A stretch of 64,000 nt of DNA. Source: Diadema setosum. Lineage: Eukaryota; Echinodermata; Echinoidea; Diadematoida; Diadematidae. Below the pieces are notes generated by a model. The model searched no databases and was not told the origin of the DNA. It saw nothing but the letters and a program-made list of their open reading frames with translations. The DNA is taken from NCBI GenBank assembly GCA_033980235.1, contig CM067065.1, positions 22,324,837-22,388,836 of the forward strand, read 5' to 3'. Shown piece by piece: positions 1-12,700 of this stretch (positions are counted from its first letter, which is position 1; each line of letters opens with the position of its first letter). A program made the translations under genes and the position numbers.

Positions 1-614
1 GAAACTGCCAAAACTTTAAAGTCGATTTTCTCGGCTTTGTAGTCGCTGTAAAACAGCAGACATACACCTTTTTGCCAAATCACGACCGCCATCCTCCCAA
101 ACCTAACCCCCCCCCCCAGTGAAGTCAGGCTTTGGGAAAACATTCTTCTTTTTTTTTCAAAGGTTTGTAACTTTCACGGATTTTTGAAACACTCTACATG
201 AAACAAGGAAAGTTGCAGAGAAATGCCAAGCTTTGCTTTGATGTACACGTAAATAGTATGACAAATCTAAGATTATTTTCCTTTACAATCACTGGTAGCA
301 GCATTATTAGTAGAGCAGTGACATCTACACACAAAACAGTGACAGAAAATTAGAATTTACATGCATATCCAGCAGAGAATACCACTTGATAGTCAATCAC
401 CACATGAAATGCAAGCTACGTCTTGTACACCCAACAGGCTTTGAAACGAGAAAAACGCTTTCATTGTGCAGTGGTACTTAGCGATTTATTGATTGGTTTG
501 GGCGGCTTTGTGCGTTTGAACAGAATATATCATACAAACTTGGCACGCCGTCCACTGAGTTGGGCATGCGAATGTGGCACATAAAGAGTTGAGCATGTGG
601 AGTTTGGGACTCAC
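1..614. other. RFWD3: RFWD3 intron, no gene content seen
   Basis: Contains a poly-C run (107-117) and the solo transposon end at 576-590. I looked for the next RFWD3 exon on the minus strand and found none, so this should be intron past exon 615-706. Confidence 0.6.
576..590. repeat. Solo end of the 5.4-kb TTAA element family
   Basis: GGCACATAAAGAGTT matches the right terminus at 30887-30901 but is followed by GAGC, not TTAA. It lies 25 bases past the donor of the RFWD3 exon at 615. Could be a degenerate remnant or chance. Confidence 0.4.
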
Positions 615-706
615 CACATATCTGGTGGCTGGGTGCGTCTTGTTGGGGCGGAAAGCAGCCAGGCAGTGCCTTGTGGTGGGTTCAAAGGTTACGCTGGTAC
701 AACTTC
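615..706 (-). CDS. RFWD3: RFWD3 WD40 exon, last one in the window
   Basis: Acceptor gctgtacag|GA and donor TATGTG|GTGAGT, phase 0 at the end. Encodes [18 protein letters not shown] then [12 protein letters not shown], matching the family block SSRHCLVTYRPDKNH. I found no further exon in 1-614, so the rest of the C-terminus is outside the window. Confidence 0.92.
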
Positions 707-3700
707 CTGTACAGCAAAAATGACACATAATACACTCAAAGTAATTTGTGATCATTTTTACAAGTATACCACAGGTGATGAGTCAGTACTAGGCATACAC
801 ATAAAAACACCATGAATAGTAAGCACATGTCAAGCCTCACTTCAAATGAAACTATGATCCACGTACAATGACAATCATATACCTTTTATCGTATCAACAT
901 TTCTTTCGCTCTCTCTCTCTATGGCTACAATTACTCAGAGAAAAAGTATTGCTTTTCAGAGCAAAATCCAATGCTTACACATACTGTACATGGACAAGTT
1001 TTTCTTTACCCTTGAAATCTGTTGAAAAATTAAGTGTCTTTTGGGTGTTTTGTTTTGTTTTGTTCTGCTTTGTTTTGCTTTGTTTTATGACCACTCATTA
1101 AATGTGATTCAATACTGAAAGCACTATGAACCACAGATATCTGAGCACCAACCTTCCAGCTGGAGATTATGTAATCTGTAGTCCTCTGGTGCCAGCTGTT
1201 CCCAGAATGAAGCGCCCTCTAGTGTTCCTATCAGCAGACCGGCACATCTGATAGGGAATAGAAAGCAAACATACAACTAGCCATCAGTTGGTGTTGGAGA
1301 ATGGGTAGCGAGAATCCTGCCATCTCATTGGTCGAGAGCTATGTGTTGATTCTGTACTGGCCTCACGCTGAGTCACAGTGGTAAACTTGTTATCGGGTAC
1401 TTGTAGCAAGAGTACATGCACTTGTAAGAAAGGTTTGCGCACTAAGCAAGCGTTCACGCACTCAGTACGAAATACCTATTGGCTGAAAAATCCTGCATCC
1501 AGTACTTTTGCCATGCATCCAGTAATTCCTGGATGCATGGTCTTGAAACACTGAATGCATGACTTTGGGGCTTTCATCTATGGCAAGCTACAATTATAAA
1601 AGGAAATGCATCAAATAAATTTGCTACAGTATAACATGATCGAAAAATTGAATATTGGCAATGAAATTTTCCCCTTTCTATAACACAGATGATGCACATA
1701 ATCATTTTGTGCGTCAGTCGAAATAGTGTGCATACGGTAACTATGGAATTTAGCCTAAGCCCACTCGACTTCATCTCCTGGATTCAGCATTCCATAGTTA
1801 CCTTTTATACGCATACTATTCTGACTGATGCACTGAGACTTACGCATCATTTGTATATTACGTGTAGTATCACCCTACAAAGTCTCTTGCCTGTTTCTCA
1901 TCTAGACCATGGCCCCATTTCATAAAAGATGTTAGGATAGCAACTCTTGCTAGAATGGCATATTTCCATGGCAACAGCCAATCAGGAAGCTGGATTCTTG
2001 TCATTACCATGACAATTGCCACTCTCTCTCTCTTTGATACTTGGTCTATTAAAGAATTAAAATTGGGTGGGTAACGTGCATGTGACTCCTGAAATCTGAA
2101 CATGGGCAGAGTTGGCTAATACACTGGATCAAAAAAGAGTTTAGCAAAACGCCAGGCTGGAGTCACTGATGTATCAACACAGCACAGATACAGTGTGTAG
2201 AGTGGAATAGCGAGGTGGCTCAGTACGTACAAAATTTGTAGTCTGTCTCCCTTGAAATCAAATGACTCGGATTTACATCCCACTGGGATTGGCCAAGCAA
2301 TGTAGTGTGGAAAGATAGCATGCCCTCTCAGTACTTAGAAGTAATACACACACTCTGTCCATCAGATAGGACACGAACGTCAGGTCCCATTTATGAGAGC
2401 TCCAGGTCATGGATTGTGAAGGTGAAAGAGCCCATTCTATCTTTCAGTTTCAGTACTGTGTATTTTAGAAAAGGGGCAAAGTGAAATATGAAAAAGTGGG
2501 TGTTTGTTGCACTACATTTATTAAATCACCCACCCAACAAACAAACATATCTCCCCTCAGCACTCACATAAAATAGAATATGGCCGAATGATGCTGACCC
2601 TTGTGATTCGAGGTGGCTAGTAATGGTCAGCAAATGATATCAAACCGGCACATACACGTATTGCCCTAAAGAGACAATGAAGATAAAGCACCGCTGTATA
2701 TTAAGCCATGTTTTACAGGATTCCATAGATTTACTCTAGCAGAAGACTTACGGAAATGTGACTCTAGTTGAGCTGGGCACGTATCGCAGCGAGACAATGG
2801 GGCATCGCGAGCCTTCCTTTGTCAGGGTCTGCACCTCCGCGTCGGGCTTCCTCGTGTCGTAGATCAGCACGGCGCCGTTCTGGAGGCCGGCGTAGACGTA
2901 GTTCGTGTTGGCAGAGTTCCAGGCACAGCACCAAGCTGGCATGGGGCAGTTATAGCTGGAAATGGAACAGAGGTTTCATTACTCACATTCACTCTCGGTA
3001 CCACATTTGTTCTATTGTGTGTATGCATGCAGCTCGGGGCAGGATTGCAGCTGATTGGAGTGTGCATATTTACTTCAAGGAGTAAAAGCATTCTTGGCAA
3101 AAAGGTCTTGCATTAGAGAGATTTAAACTCAGTAAGTATTTATCAGCAACCTGTATGAAATCAAGACTCCCAGGTACTGTAAAAGTGGATATTTTCGCGT
3201 GACTAATTTTTCGCTCTTGGCCGGGTAAGAAGAGTTTCACATGTTTTTAATTCCACGGAATCAAGACATCATGCACAGGAACATATGGCAGGCAAATATA
3301 TTCGCGTACTTTTATTTTCGTGCTAATTTCTGGTTGTGCGAAATGCGTGAAAATTTCAACACCGCGAAAATTTCCATTTTTACAGTATGTTGAGATTACA
3401 GCCAGTAGAGGGTGGGTTTCCTTTCGTGTGTTTTCAGTGCTGATTGGTACAGAAAACACATTGGTCTTGTACACATCTTCCAAAGTCCATGGCACAAAAC
3501 GGGTTACAGGGATGGTACAGTATTGTTGGAGGCAAGGATTGGGCTTTAAACTTTTTGTGAGATACCAAGAAACCACTTATGAAATAGTACAGAGCATACC
3601 ATTCTAGGACGAATTCAAAGTTTATTTGATGGAAATCAGTTTTGGAATGGTTGAGACATCCAAACACAAAATAAAATAAAGCGATCATAATAAAATGTGG

Positions 3701-6700
3701 GTCCCACCTTTTATCAGGATTGCTCTATTTGCGCATCTCACAGCCATTTCAAAACCAATTTTCATCAAATAAACGTTGAATTCCTCTTTGAATCACATGC
3801 TCTTTCAAATTTCATAAAGTGTGTTGAAGAGGTTTCTCATTATCTCACCCCAAAATGTTAGAAACCTGAAGTTGGTCTCAACCAAAACTATGTGATCCCT
3901 TTAAATAGAAATTGGCTCCTGTACTGAGGTTTTAGGGCGGGGCTGACTGCCAGGAGGTGTGATACTCACGACTGGACCACCGTGTTGCTGGACAGGCTGG
4001 TGATCTTCAGTGTCTTGTCCACCGAGGCGGTCAGGATGAGACCATCGTCCCGCCCGTCCAGTGCCACGCCCCTGATGGGTTTGGTGTGGATTGGTATGTA
4101 CTGGCACGTCTTGAAGTCCATGGCACTTATCTGGGAGGGCAAAACGTACAAAGGATTTACTCCCAGCCTGCAGGGAACATTCAGTTGAAAATATTCTCAC
4201 ATTATCCACATAAGTAATACATTACTTATATCTCACTCTCTCTCTCTTTCCAATCCATGTAGATTTCTTCCCTCCCTTTTCCACCTATATGTTTGAAATT
4301 AAATTTCATCAGAGCAGTAAAACTGCAATTTGGTTTACAACCTTTTTTTTTTTCAGAAGACTTTACAAACCTATGTAAACAGTACCAGAAATCCTGCCTT
4401 AGATCTACTTTCTATTTTTCGTTACTTATATATCTTTTTCTTGCTTTTTCATTTTTCATATCGTCGCTGGGGCGACAAGACCTCGTATCTAAAAAAATGT
4501 CAAATGTTCAGGAGAGCCAAAAAACATGGCGGCCAAAGCACTGTGGCGAATGGGATAGCCTTTCCTTTGACATGCCATGGTGGCTTCATTTTTGGAGTAA
4601 GACAGTCAGGATTTGGACAGGACATCACTTAACCCATTATTTGACCATTAATCCAAAAAAGTCATTTTCACCAAAATTGCAGATACAACGTCTTGTCACC
4701 CCAGCGACGATATGTATCTATGTGAGTGTGTGCAATGACTTTACAGCTCATAGACCCAGAACTATGAATGAAAAGAGAGTCCTATAATAGGAAAATGCTG
4801 ATTGGAACTCACCTTTTTCAGGCCGTAGCCCTGGAAGAGTTGATTGGGTGAAGGCATCGAGGCAAGGAGGATCCCATTGGCAGGGTCATAGGTCAAAACT
4901 CGGCAGTTACCATTCTGTTTAGAAGGCAAAACAAACAAATGGATGCTTTTATTCCATCATTAAATCATTTTGCTCATTTCCAACAGACACATGAGCCTGA
5001 TCTTCCAATTGAATCTATCTTGTACAGTTTTCAGCATAATATGTGACAAAATTAAGCTAACTGAGGGTCACCTTTAGGGTTCAATTTGCAGCAGTTTTAT
5101 AGTAAATAAACAAAAATGCAAGAGAAGTGAAGTTAAAGAAGCTGAATTGATTCTGCATGAATGGATGTGAGAAAAGATTCCTTTTGAAGATCATCCCATT
5201 CTCTGGATTTCTTTTATTTGTTTGTTTGTTTTTTTAAGGGCACACATCATTTGTTTCAGTTTTCTAGTTATTACAGCATGCATCAGGTCGCTATGGTGGA
5301 GTCATTGGTCACTTACAGCAGAGACTGTTATGGTCTTCTCGAGGAAATAATGTCCAGTCGACTGGCCGGCAGGAGTGTCCGAGCTGGACGATCCCATACT
5401 GGAGTTACCGCTGCATCATAAATGATATACAGATTGAAATGCTTCAATAGCACAGGGAGAGCATTTCCAGATATGTGGCTGCTTTTTTACAGAAAGAAAA
5501 TAATATCTGTGATAGGCAGCATAAGTTTGATTTTGCACTGTCATACTATCACATACGTGTAAACTATTTATTACGTATACACATACATACGTGTCCTAGA
5601 GGCAAATATATCGTTGCTGGGGTGACAAGACCTTGTATCTGCAATTTTGGTGAATATGACTTTTTTTTGGATTAATGGTCAGATAATTGGTTAAGTGATG
5701 TCCTGTCCAAATCCTAACTGTCTTACCCCAAACATGAAGCCACCACGGCATGTCAAAGGAAATGCTATCCCATTCACTACAGTGCTTTGGCCGCCATGTT
5801 TTTTGGATCTCCAGAACATTTGACATTTTGCAGATACGAGGTCTTGTCGCCCCAGCGACGATATGCAAACTCATCATGAAAATTGTAACAACTATAATAG
5901 GCAAACAAGTATATACATGTAAACACAGATACATTCATGAATAATAATAAAACAAAAATAAAGCTAGGACAAAGCAAAGAAAATCAAAATCACAGATTTA
6001 CACCATAACAATATTTTTCTATAAAGAATCTATAATGTATCCATTAAGATTATGTAAATGTCTTTTTTTTAACTATACATTGACATGAACGAAGCTGGTA
6101 ATTAATGCTTATTAAAGCAAGCAACTACAAGAAAAACAGTGCAATACACTTTGTGCTCCATGGGACAAGACAGTGAGGATAAAGTGCCTTTGCTACAAAA
6201 ATAAACTTTTGTAAAAATAGATTCAGCTCTCATACAATAAAACTGGTAAACTGGTAGGAACACAACAACAAGATGGGAGTGTTTAATATTAATATGGAAC
6301 CTTAGCATGCTATTGATCTAGATGAACAAGCTGATCAGGAGCATCTAATACAATACTTTGTGGAGCAGGGATGCCAACCTTATGTTACAGCATTACAAGT
6401 ATTATGAGGGCTGAAAAGGACTTCTTTTTCTTTCGGTGGTGGTGGTGGATAAACAGTATTTTTACCTTTCCGGCAATAGACAAGGGTAACAGTAATAATA
6501 AAAAAAAAAATGACAAGAACAGTACTTGTTATAAACCTGCTTGGGTAAAAAAAAAAACAAGAGACCCGGGGGGTCTCATGCTTACCTGAGTATCGCAAGT
6601 TCACCTTCCACGCAGTACACATAGCACTACCGTAGCTTTTAGTTTACAATTTTAGAAAAGATTTGAAAAAATTCTTTAATTTGAGGGTTTTGTCTGTGTT

Positions 6701-9700
6701 GTTTTAATACAGAATATATTCTATCACCCAAGTGATAATACGTACCAAGTTTGGTGAAAATTTGACCATGCATTCTCACAAAGAAGATGAAAATTACGAT
6801 TAAAGGGAAGGTAAACCCAAAAAGCAATGTGGATTGAGTGAAAGCAGCAACATTAGTAGAACACATCAGTGAAAGTTTGAGGAAAATCGGACAATCGATG
6901 CAAAAGTTATGAATTTTTAAAGTTTTGGTGTTGAAACAGCTGGATGAGGAGACTACTAGAGGTTATGACGTATGAGTGGACAACAATACAAAGAAAATAT
7001 AAAGGAAATTCAACAAAAATTCACTTTTCTAAAATTAAGAAAGAGCAATGGACCAACCTCTTTCAGAAAGCAGGGGGAATAATTGCTACCCCTAACATAT
7101 GTCAATATCAAGTTGATGGAATTTGTAATTTTCATGAAATCCCCTCCCATAGAGATTACACGTCATAACGAAGATACAGGAAGAAGTACATATGACCTTT
7201 GACCCCACTTTGCACAGACAAGATGGCCTCTGAGCCAAAACAGGTTATTTTGTGAAATGATCCTTGTAACATGGTCTTTACGTGTGCAAAATATGGGAAA
7301 GATAGGACACGTATTCACCAAGATACAGGATAAATCATTTATGACCTTTGACCCTAATTTACATACCCAAGATGGTGTCCGATCAAGTAGTTGTTATTTT
7401 ATGAAATAATGTACGTGACATGTACTAAACATGTGCAAAATATGGGATTGGTAGCCATTGTTGTTGTTCATCTATTGCACAGAAAGTAGTAGAAAGAAAG
7501 AAAAATAAAGAAAAAATTATGTTATTTTATAGAAATATAGGAGAAGCATAAAAAAATCAGAAAAAGATAAAGTAAGGAAAGGGAGATTAAGAAAAAAGTG
7601 TTTAAAAAAATAAAAAAAAATATTGGCAGGGGTGAGCCTCGAACCAGGGACCTTAGGATTACGAGTCGGATGCGCTACGCAATGACCTATTTCATTCTCC
7701 ATAGGCCCTGTGTATTAAGCAAAATGACGCTGCATCGAAGCCTCGTGCCATTTTCAACGAAGTTTTTCGACGTGATGCCGACGTCGTATGAAAAAATGGA
7801 GGGCACACTTACGATAGCCCAAAGTCTCAGCTACAACATACTAAAATCTGGGAGAAATTCACCGAAGCATAAGTGAGCTAGTGCTCGAAAAAGAGAGTCA
7901 TGTCAATTTTCACTGCCAGAAAAACTGCCCTCCCATAGAGATAACAAGTAAACTGGTCAAATTTGACAATATTACTTTCAATCCATTTTTACGAGGTGAT
8001 GCCGTCATCCAATCAAAATGTTGTTTTTATATTAATGAAAGATCATGTTATAAGCTACAACATACTGAAATCTGGGTGTAAATTGGTAAAGGATAAGTGA
8101 GATACGCTCGAGTAAACTTGAAATTTGATGACGTCATTTTGAAAATTTACTTTTTTTACTTTATTAAGAAATTTGATACCTTTTAATCATTTTTTCAGCA
8201 TCGCCAACCCATGAAATGACATGTACAACTCATCAGCTTTCAGAATATGTAAAGAAAATGGGGGGTCACCGTCCATCCTGATGAGTAAAATAGGATTTAA
8301 AATTGGCAGTTTTTTGGCATTGTTGCACTGTATATCGCCATTGACGCGCGCGCGGAATTTCAACTTTGACAGACCCGTATGACGTCATTTTGAGTGGGAT
8401 TGACTTGAAACTTGTTAGAAATATTCCTTGACATTTCAGACATCCGATCAAAGTGAAAAAACGGGAAATTTTCATTGCATATGAGCTGTGCGTGCGTATA
8501 TGTGCGCGCGCGTACGCGTCCGTCCGATTTTTTCAATTTTTCAAAAAATGCTCCAAATGGTCTGAAACGTATGCAAAAAAATTTTGAGCTCGATTTGAGC
8601 ATGCAAATATTTCAACGCGCGCGTACGCGCACGTCTTAAGCGTAAATATGAATTTTGAGAATATGAGTAGAATGCGCTTGACTTGAAATATATGTGACGT
8701 AAATTTCATTGAAAAATTCCATTCCATTAACCCTATAAAGCCCAAGTGGGGGCACATTGTGCCCCCCCCTACCAGATTTTCATTCGCCACTCCTTTGCCT
8801 TTAATCCAATCTTAACCAAATTTGGTGACTTTTCCTAAAATCTTATTCCGAACATTTTGATATATAATTTAGCTATATTTGATATTGCTGGTTGCCATGG
8901 CAACCATAAACTGACAACCATGTCAGTCAGATTTTGCGTATTTTTCTGTTCCAATTCCAATTAACAATATTATAATGTATGAAATAGGCATTTCTTGGCT
9001 GAAATTTGCTGAAGAAGCAAAATGTGAAGTAATTATGGCCCTGAAATGTTTTTCCTATTATTTCCTTTGTTTTTCTATTACAATGGCATAAAACAATAGA
9101 CACAATAGAGATACTTGAAAATAACAGTATTTTCCAAAGATTGCTGTTCTATTTTGTGTCATTTTGATTCATTCACCCACATTATACCTCTAATATCATT
9201 TGTTTATCACATTATCAATCTGCAAACTTAAAATTCCAATATTATGGGAATATGAAATATGATAACTATGCATGTACCTATCCCAAACAATACATCACAG
9301 GTCTCATAATGTATTCCTTTATTTTGTTATAAATAGCGCCCCCATGTGGTGACCTTGAGAAATTTCAACCATAAGAAAAAATGAGCTTTGACTTACACAT
9401 CATTTGTGGCAAATATGAAAAATATTGGTCCATGATCAGACATATAAACTGGGGATACAGGAATTATACAGAAAAATCATGTTTTTAGCATATTTCCAAT
9501 GTATTTCTTTATATTTTGGTGAATGGCGCCCTCTATGGGTGACCTTGAAAAAATTCAAGTATGCGGTCATGTAGAGTATGAGTTGCTCTACCCATGTGCC
9601 AAATATGACGATGAAACATCAAACAATAACAAAGTTATATAGGGGGGGCAAAATGTGCCCCCCCTTGGGCCTGGGAAGGGTCAAAATAGCTTGGGCTTTA

Positions 9701-12700
9701 TAGGGTTAATGAGATATGCATGAAAATGTGTTTTCATATAATGACGTCATAGTGACGTCACGGTCGACTGATCACTATGATTTTACTTGCGCTGTCGTCT
9801 TTGCGACATGACACATATATGGTATAAGTTTGACATTGAGAATCAATGCACTTTCTGAGCTAACCTCTGCACAACTTTTGAGGAGAAATAAAGAAAGAAA
9901 CAAAGAAAGAAGAATAAAGAATCAGTACAGATACAGAAGGTGATCCGAGAGGATACTCGGATCACCTAAAAAGTTTACGCACGATGGACGACACAAGACG
10001 GACGCCTGATGCTGGATGAGGAACGATTCAATAGCTCACTTAGAGCCTTTGGCTCAGGTGAGCTAAAAACAAACAAAAATAAATCAATATTACTGGGGAA
10101 AAAAAAAAAATTACATATGGCATCTGTGGCGTAGCCCGGTAGGGCAAGGTAGTAGATGGGGTATCTCACCTCCTTGAAGCTGACCTCTGGTGTGCCTCCA
10201 GCATGGCTTTCATCCTCTTCACCTCCTCCAGGGCCATGACGTATCTCAGCTGGGTCTGGGCTGCATCCATCTCAGCTTTCTTCCTTAGCTCCTTCTCCTC
10301 CTCTAGAGCCCTGGTACAATGAAAGAATAGATAGATGGATAAATAGATAGATGGATAAATAGATGGATGGATAAATAGATGGATGGATAGATAGATGGAT
10401 GGATAAATAGATGGATGGATAAATAGATGGATAGGTAAATACATAGCTGGATAAATGGATGGATACACTGAATGATCAAAAAATAGATATATGGATAAAT
10501 TGATAAAGGTATAAAATGGATCCTAAGAAAGATGAATCAATAGACGGATGGATAGATGGACAGATTGAAATATGAATTGATAGATTGATGGAACATTCAA
10601 CAACTCCAGCTGTAAACTGTTTAAACACGAGTGAATACAGGATGTACAACGTCAAACCAACCAACCAAACAAACAAACGACAAACTGTAAAACGAGGAAT
10701 GTTCGCGTGCATTTCAATTTCGCAAATTTCGCGAGCGCCAAGATTCGCGAAATTAAAATGCATGCGAAAGTTCTTGTCTACACTATATGCAATGAATGCC
10801 AGTGGCAGTTCACGAAAATTTCATGCCGCAAACAAAGCTCCAATTAGCGAAAAAATTCATGCTGCGAATATATCATGTTTTACAATATTAATTGAACTAT
10901 TAGGAAAACTACACAGAGCTTACTTGATTGCACGATCCCGTTCCGAGGTGTCCAGTGCCTTGAGAGCCTTGGCGTAGATGACCCGTATGTCGGTCTTCTT
11001 GGCTTTGCTGTTGCACTGTGGACACTTCCCTCCTTGTCCTTTCAGCCACTGCTCAATGCAGCTACAATGTACAGAGAGACACACCCATTATTCTACTCCC
11101 CAAACCCATCAACCTCAAGGAGGTTGAGAAGAACAATCATTGAGATACTTGTGTGTTAGATGCTTCACAATCAGCAAAGATAAAACCTAGAGCACTACTG
11201 TACTACAATGAACAGATGTACGTGTCACTACTGCAGAGGTAAAATTCATCTCAGTTTTCCTGTCTTCGATACCATGTAGAACAAGGGGAAAAAAATCACA
11301 TAATATCAAAAGAATAACATACACAACATTTAATTGAATGCAATGCTAAAAGGGGAATTTCAATACATGATAAGCTCAGATTTGTAATTTTTATAGGTGT
11401 ATTCGTGTTTCCGTATAATGGGTAAAAAAATCATAATAATTACAATTTTTTTTATAGTTGGCAGCTATGCAAGTAAAGTGGAAACAATAAAAATGAAGGA
11501 AAAAATTCAACCATCATTAGCCCACATTTTAGTGTATGCCTTGTTGCTGTTGATGTTGCTGATTTTTTCTTTCATAGTACTTTCAGTGATTTACACTTCA
11601 TTCATGCAGCTCCATATGATAGAAATTATGCTTATCTCCACTGTAGCCAAGATGTTGAATGATTGAAATCGCATCTATAGGCGCGGTCAGACTGGCAAAA
11701 GATCAAGAAGTTTAAGATCGCAATCTTTAAGATCGCAATCTTTAAGATCTCGAAGTTTTGCCAGTGTGACCACAAACTTCCAGCGAAACTTCCCGTGAAA
11801 CTTCTCGATCTGTTTGCAGGCGGTGTCCCGAAGCGCGAGGCAATTGTCATGTACAGATGTGCATTGTTAAGTCACAATCACTAGCCATCGGACGGCGGAC
11901 TCTTTCTTGCGCGCATACCAATGGCCAAAACTTCGTGATCTTAAACTTCTTGATCTTTTGCCAGTCTGACCGCGCTTAGTTTGTGCCATAACTTCTTAAA
12001 GTTACATAGATCACCCTCTGCCCATTTAGAAACAAAAGATAGGAACATGTAGTATGGCTGGAAAACCGAATACAATGTACAATGTAGCAAGCCTTAGTTT
12101 TACCTCTGACCGAACAGATGACCGCATCTGAGGGACACGAGTCGGTGAGAGCCGGACGTTGTCCATGTCTCATAGCAGATGATGCAGGATTGCTAAGGAA
12201 GGTTGATTCAAAAAAGATGGTATTTTAAAACAAACAAATAAATGAACAAAAAAACTCATGTGCTTCCTATGCAAATTATTTCACAAATCATCTTATATCA
12301 CAGCCAACACCACTAGACCACATTAAAAGTACAGTGTACCTACTCTCTGTAGGCCTACATGAGCTGTTATTCTTGTGTACATATATTTCTGCGAATGAGG
12401 AGGTAACTTTCATCTTCTTTAAGATGTTGCTTTCGTGATTTTTTTAAACCAAGGCTATCATTAGTGCACTACCTGTCAGTTCATATTTTCTTGTGCTGTT
12501 CATTCACAGTCCAACAGTAATTCGAGAAAGAACTTGATGTAGACCTGCTAAATCATACTGGGTGCGCTTCCAATGTGTTAATACTGTAGCTTTAATAGAT
12601 TGTGACACCTAGAGAAGAAAAAAGACGAGCTCTACGATGCAGTAATTAGCCTGGACTGTTGGGAGGGCTATTAGCCCAAATTCTCAATGGGATTTAATAG

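Noticed and set aside
4293..4787. 164-codon plus-strand frame
   Set aside because: It runs through a MITE; the same peptide appears at the other two MITE copies, so it is a repeat by-product.
7628..7690. Functional tRNA gene
   Set aside because: Box-like motifs exist but the D loop and stems do not form properly; called a tRNA-derived repeat.
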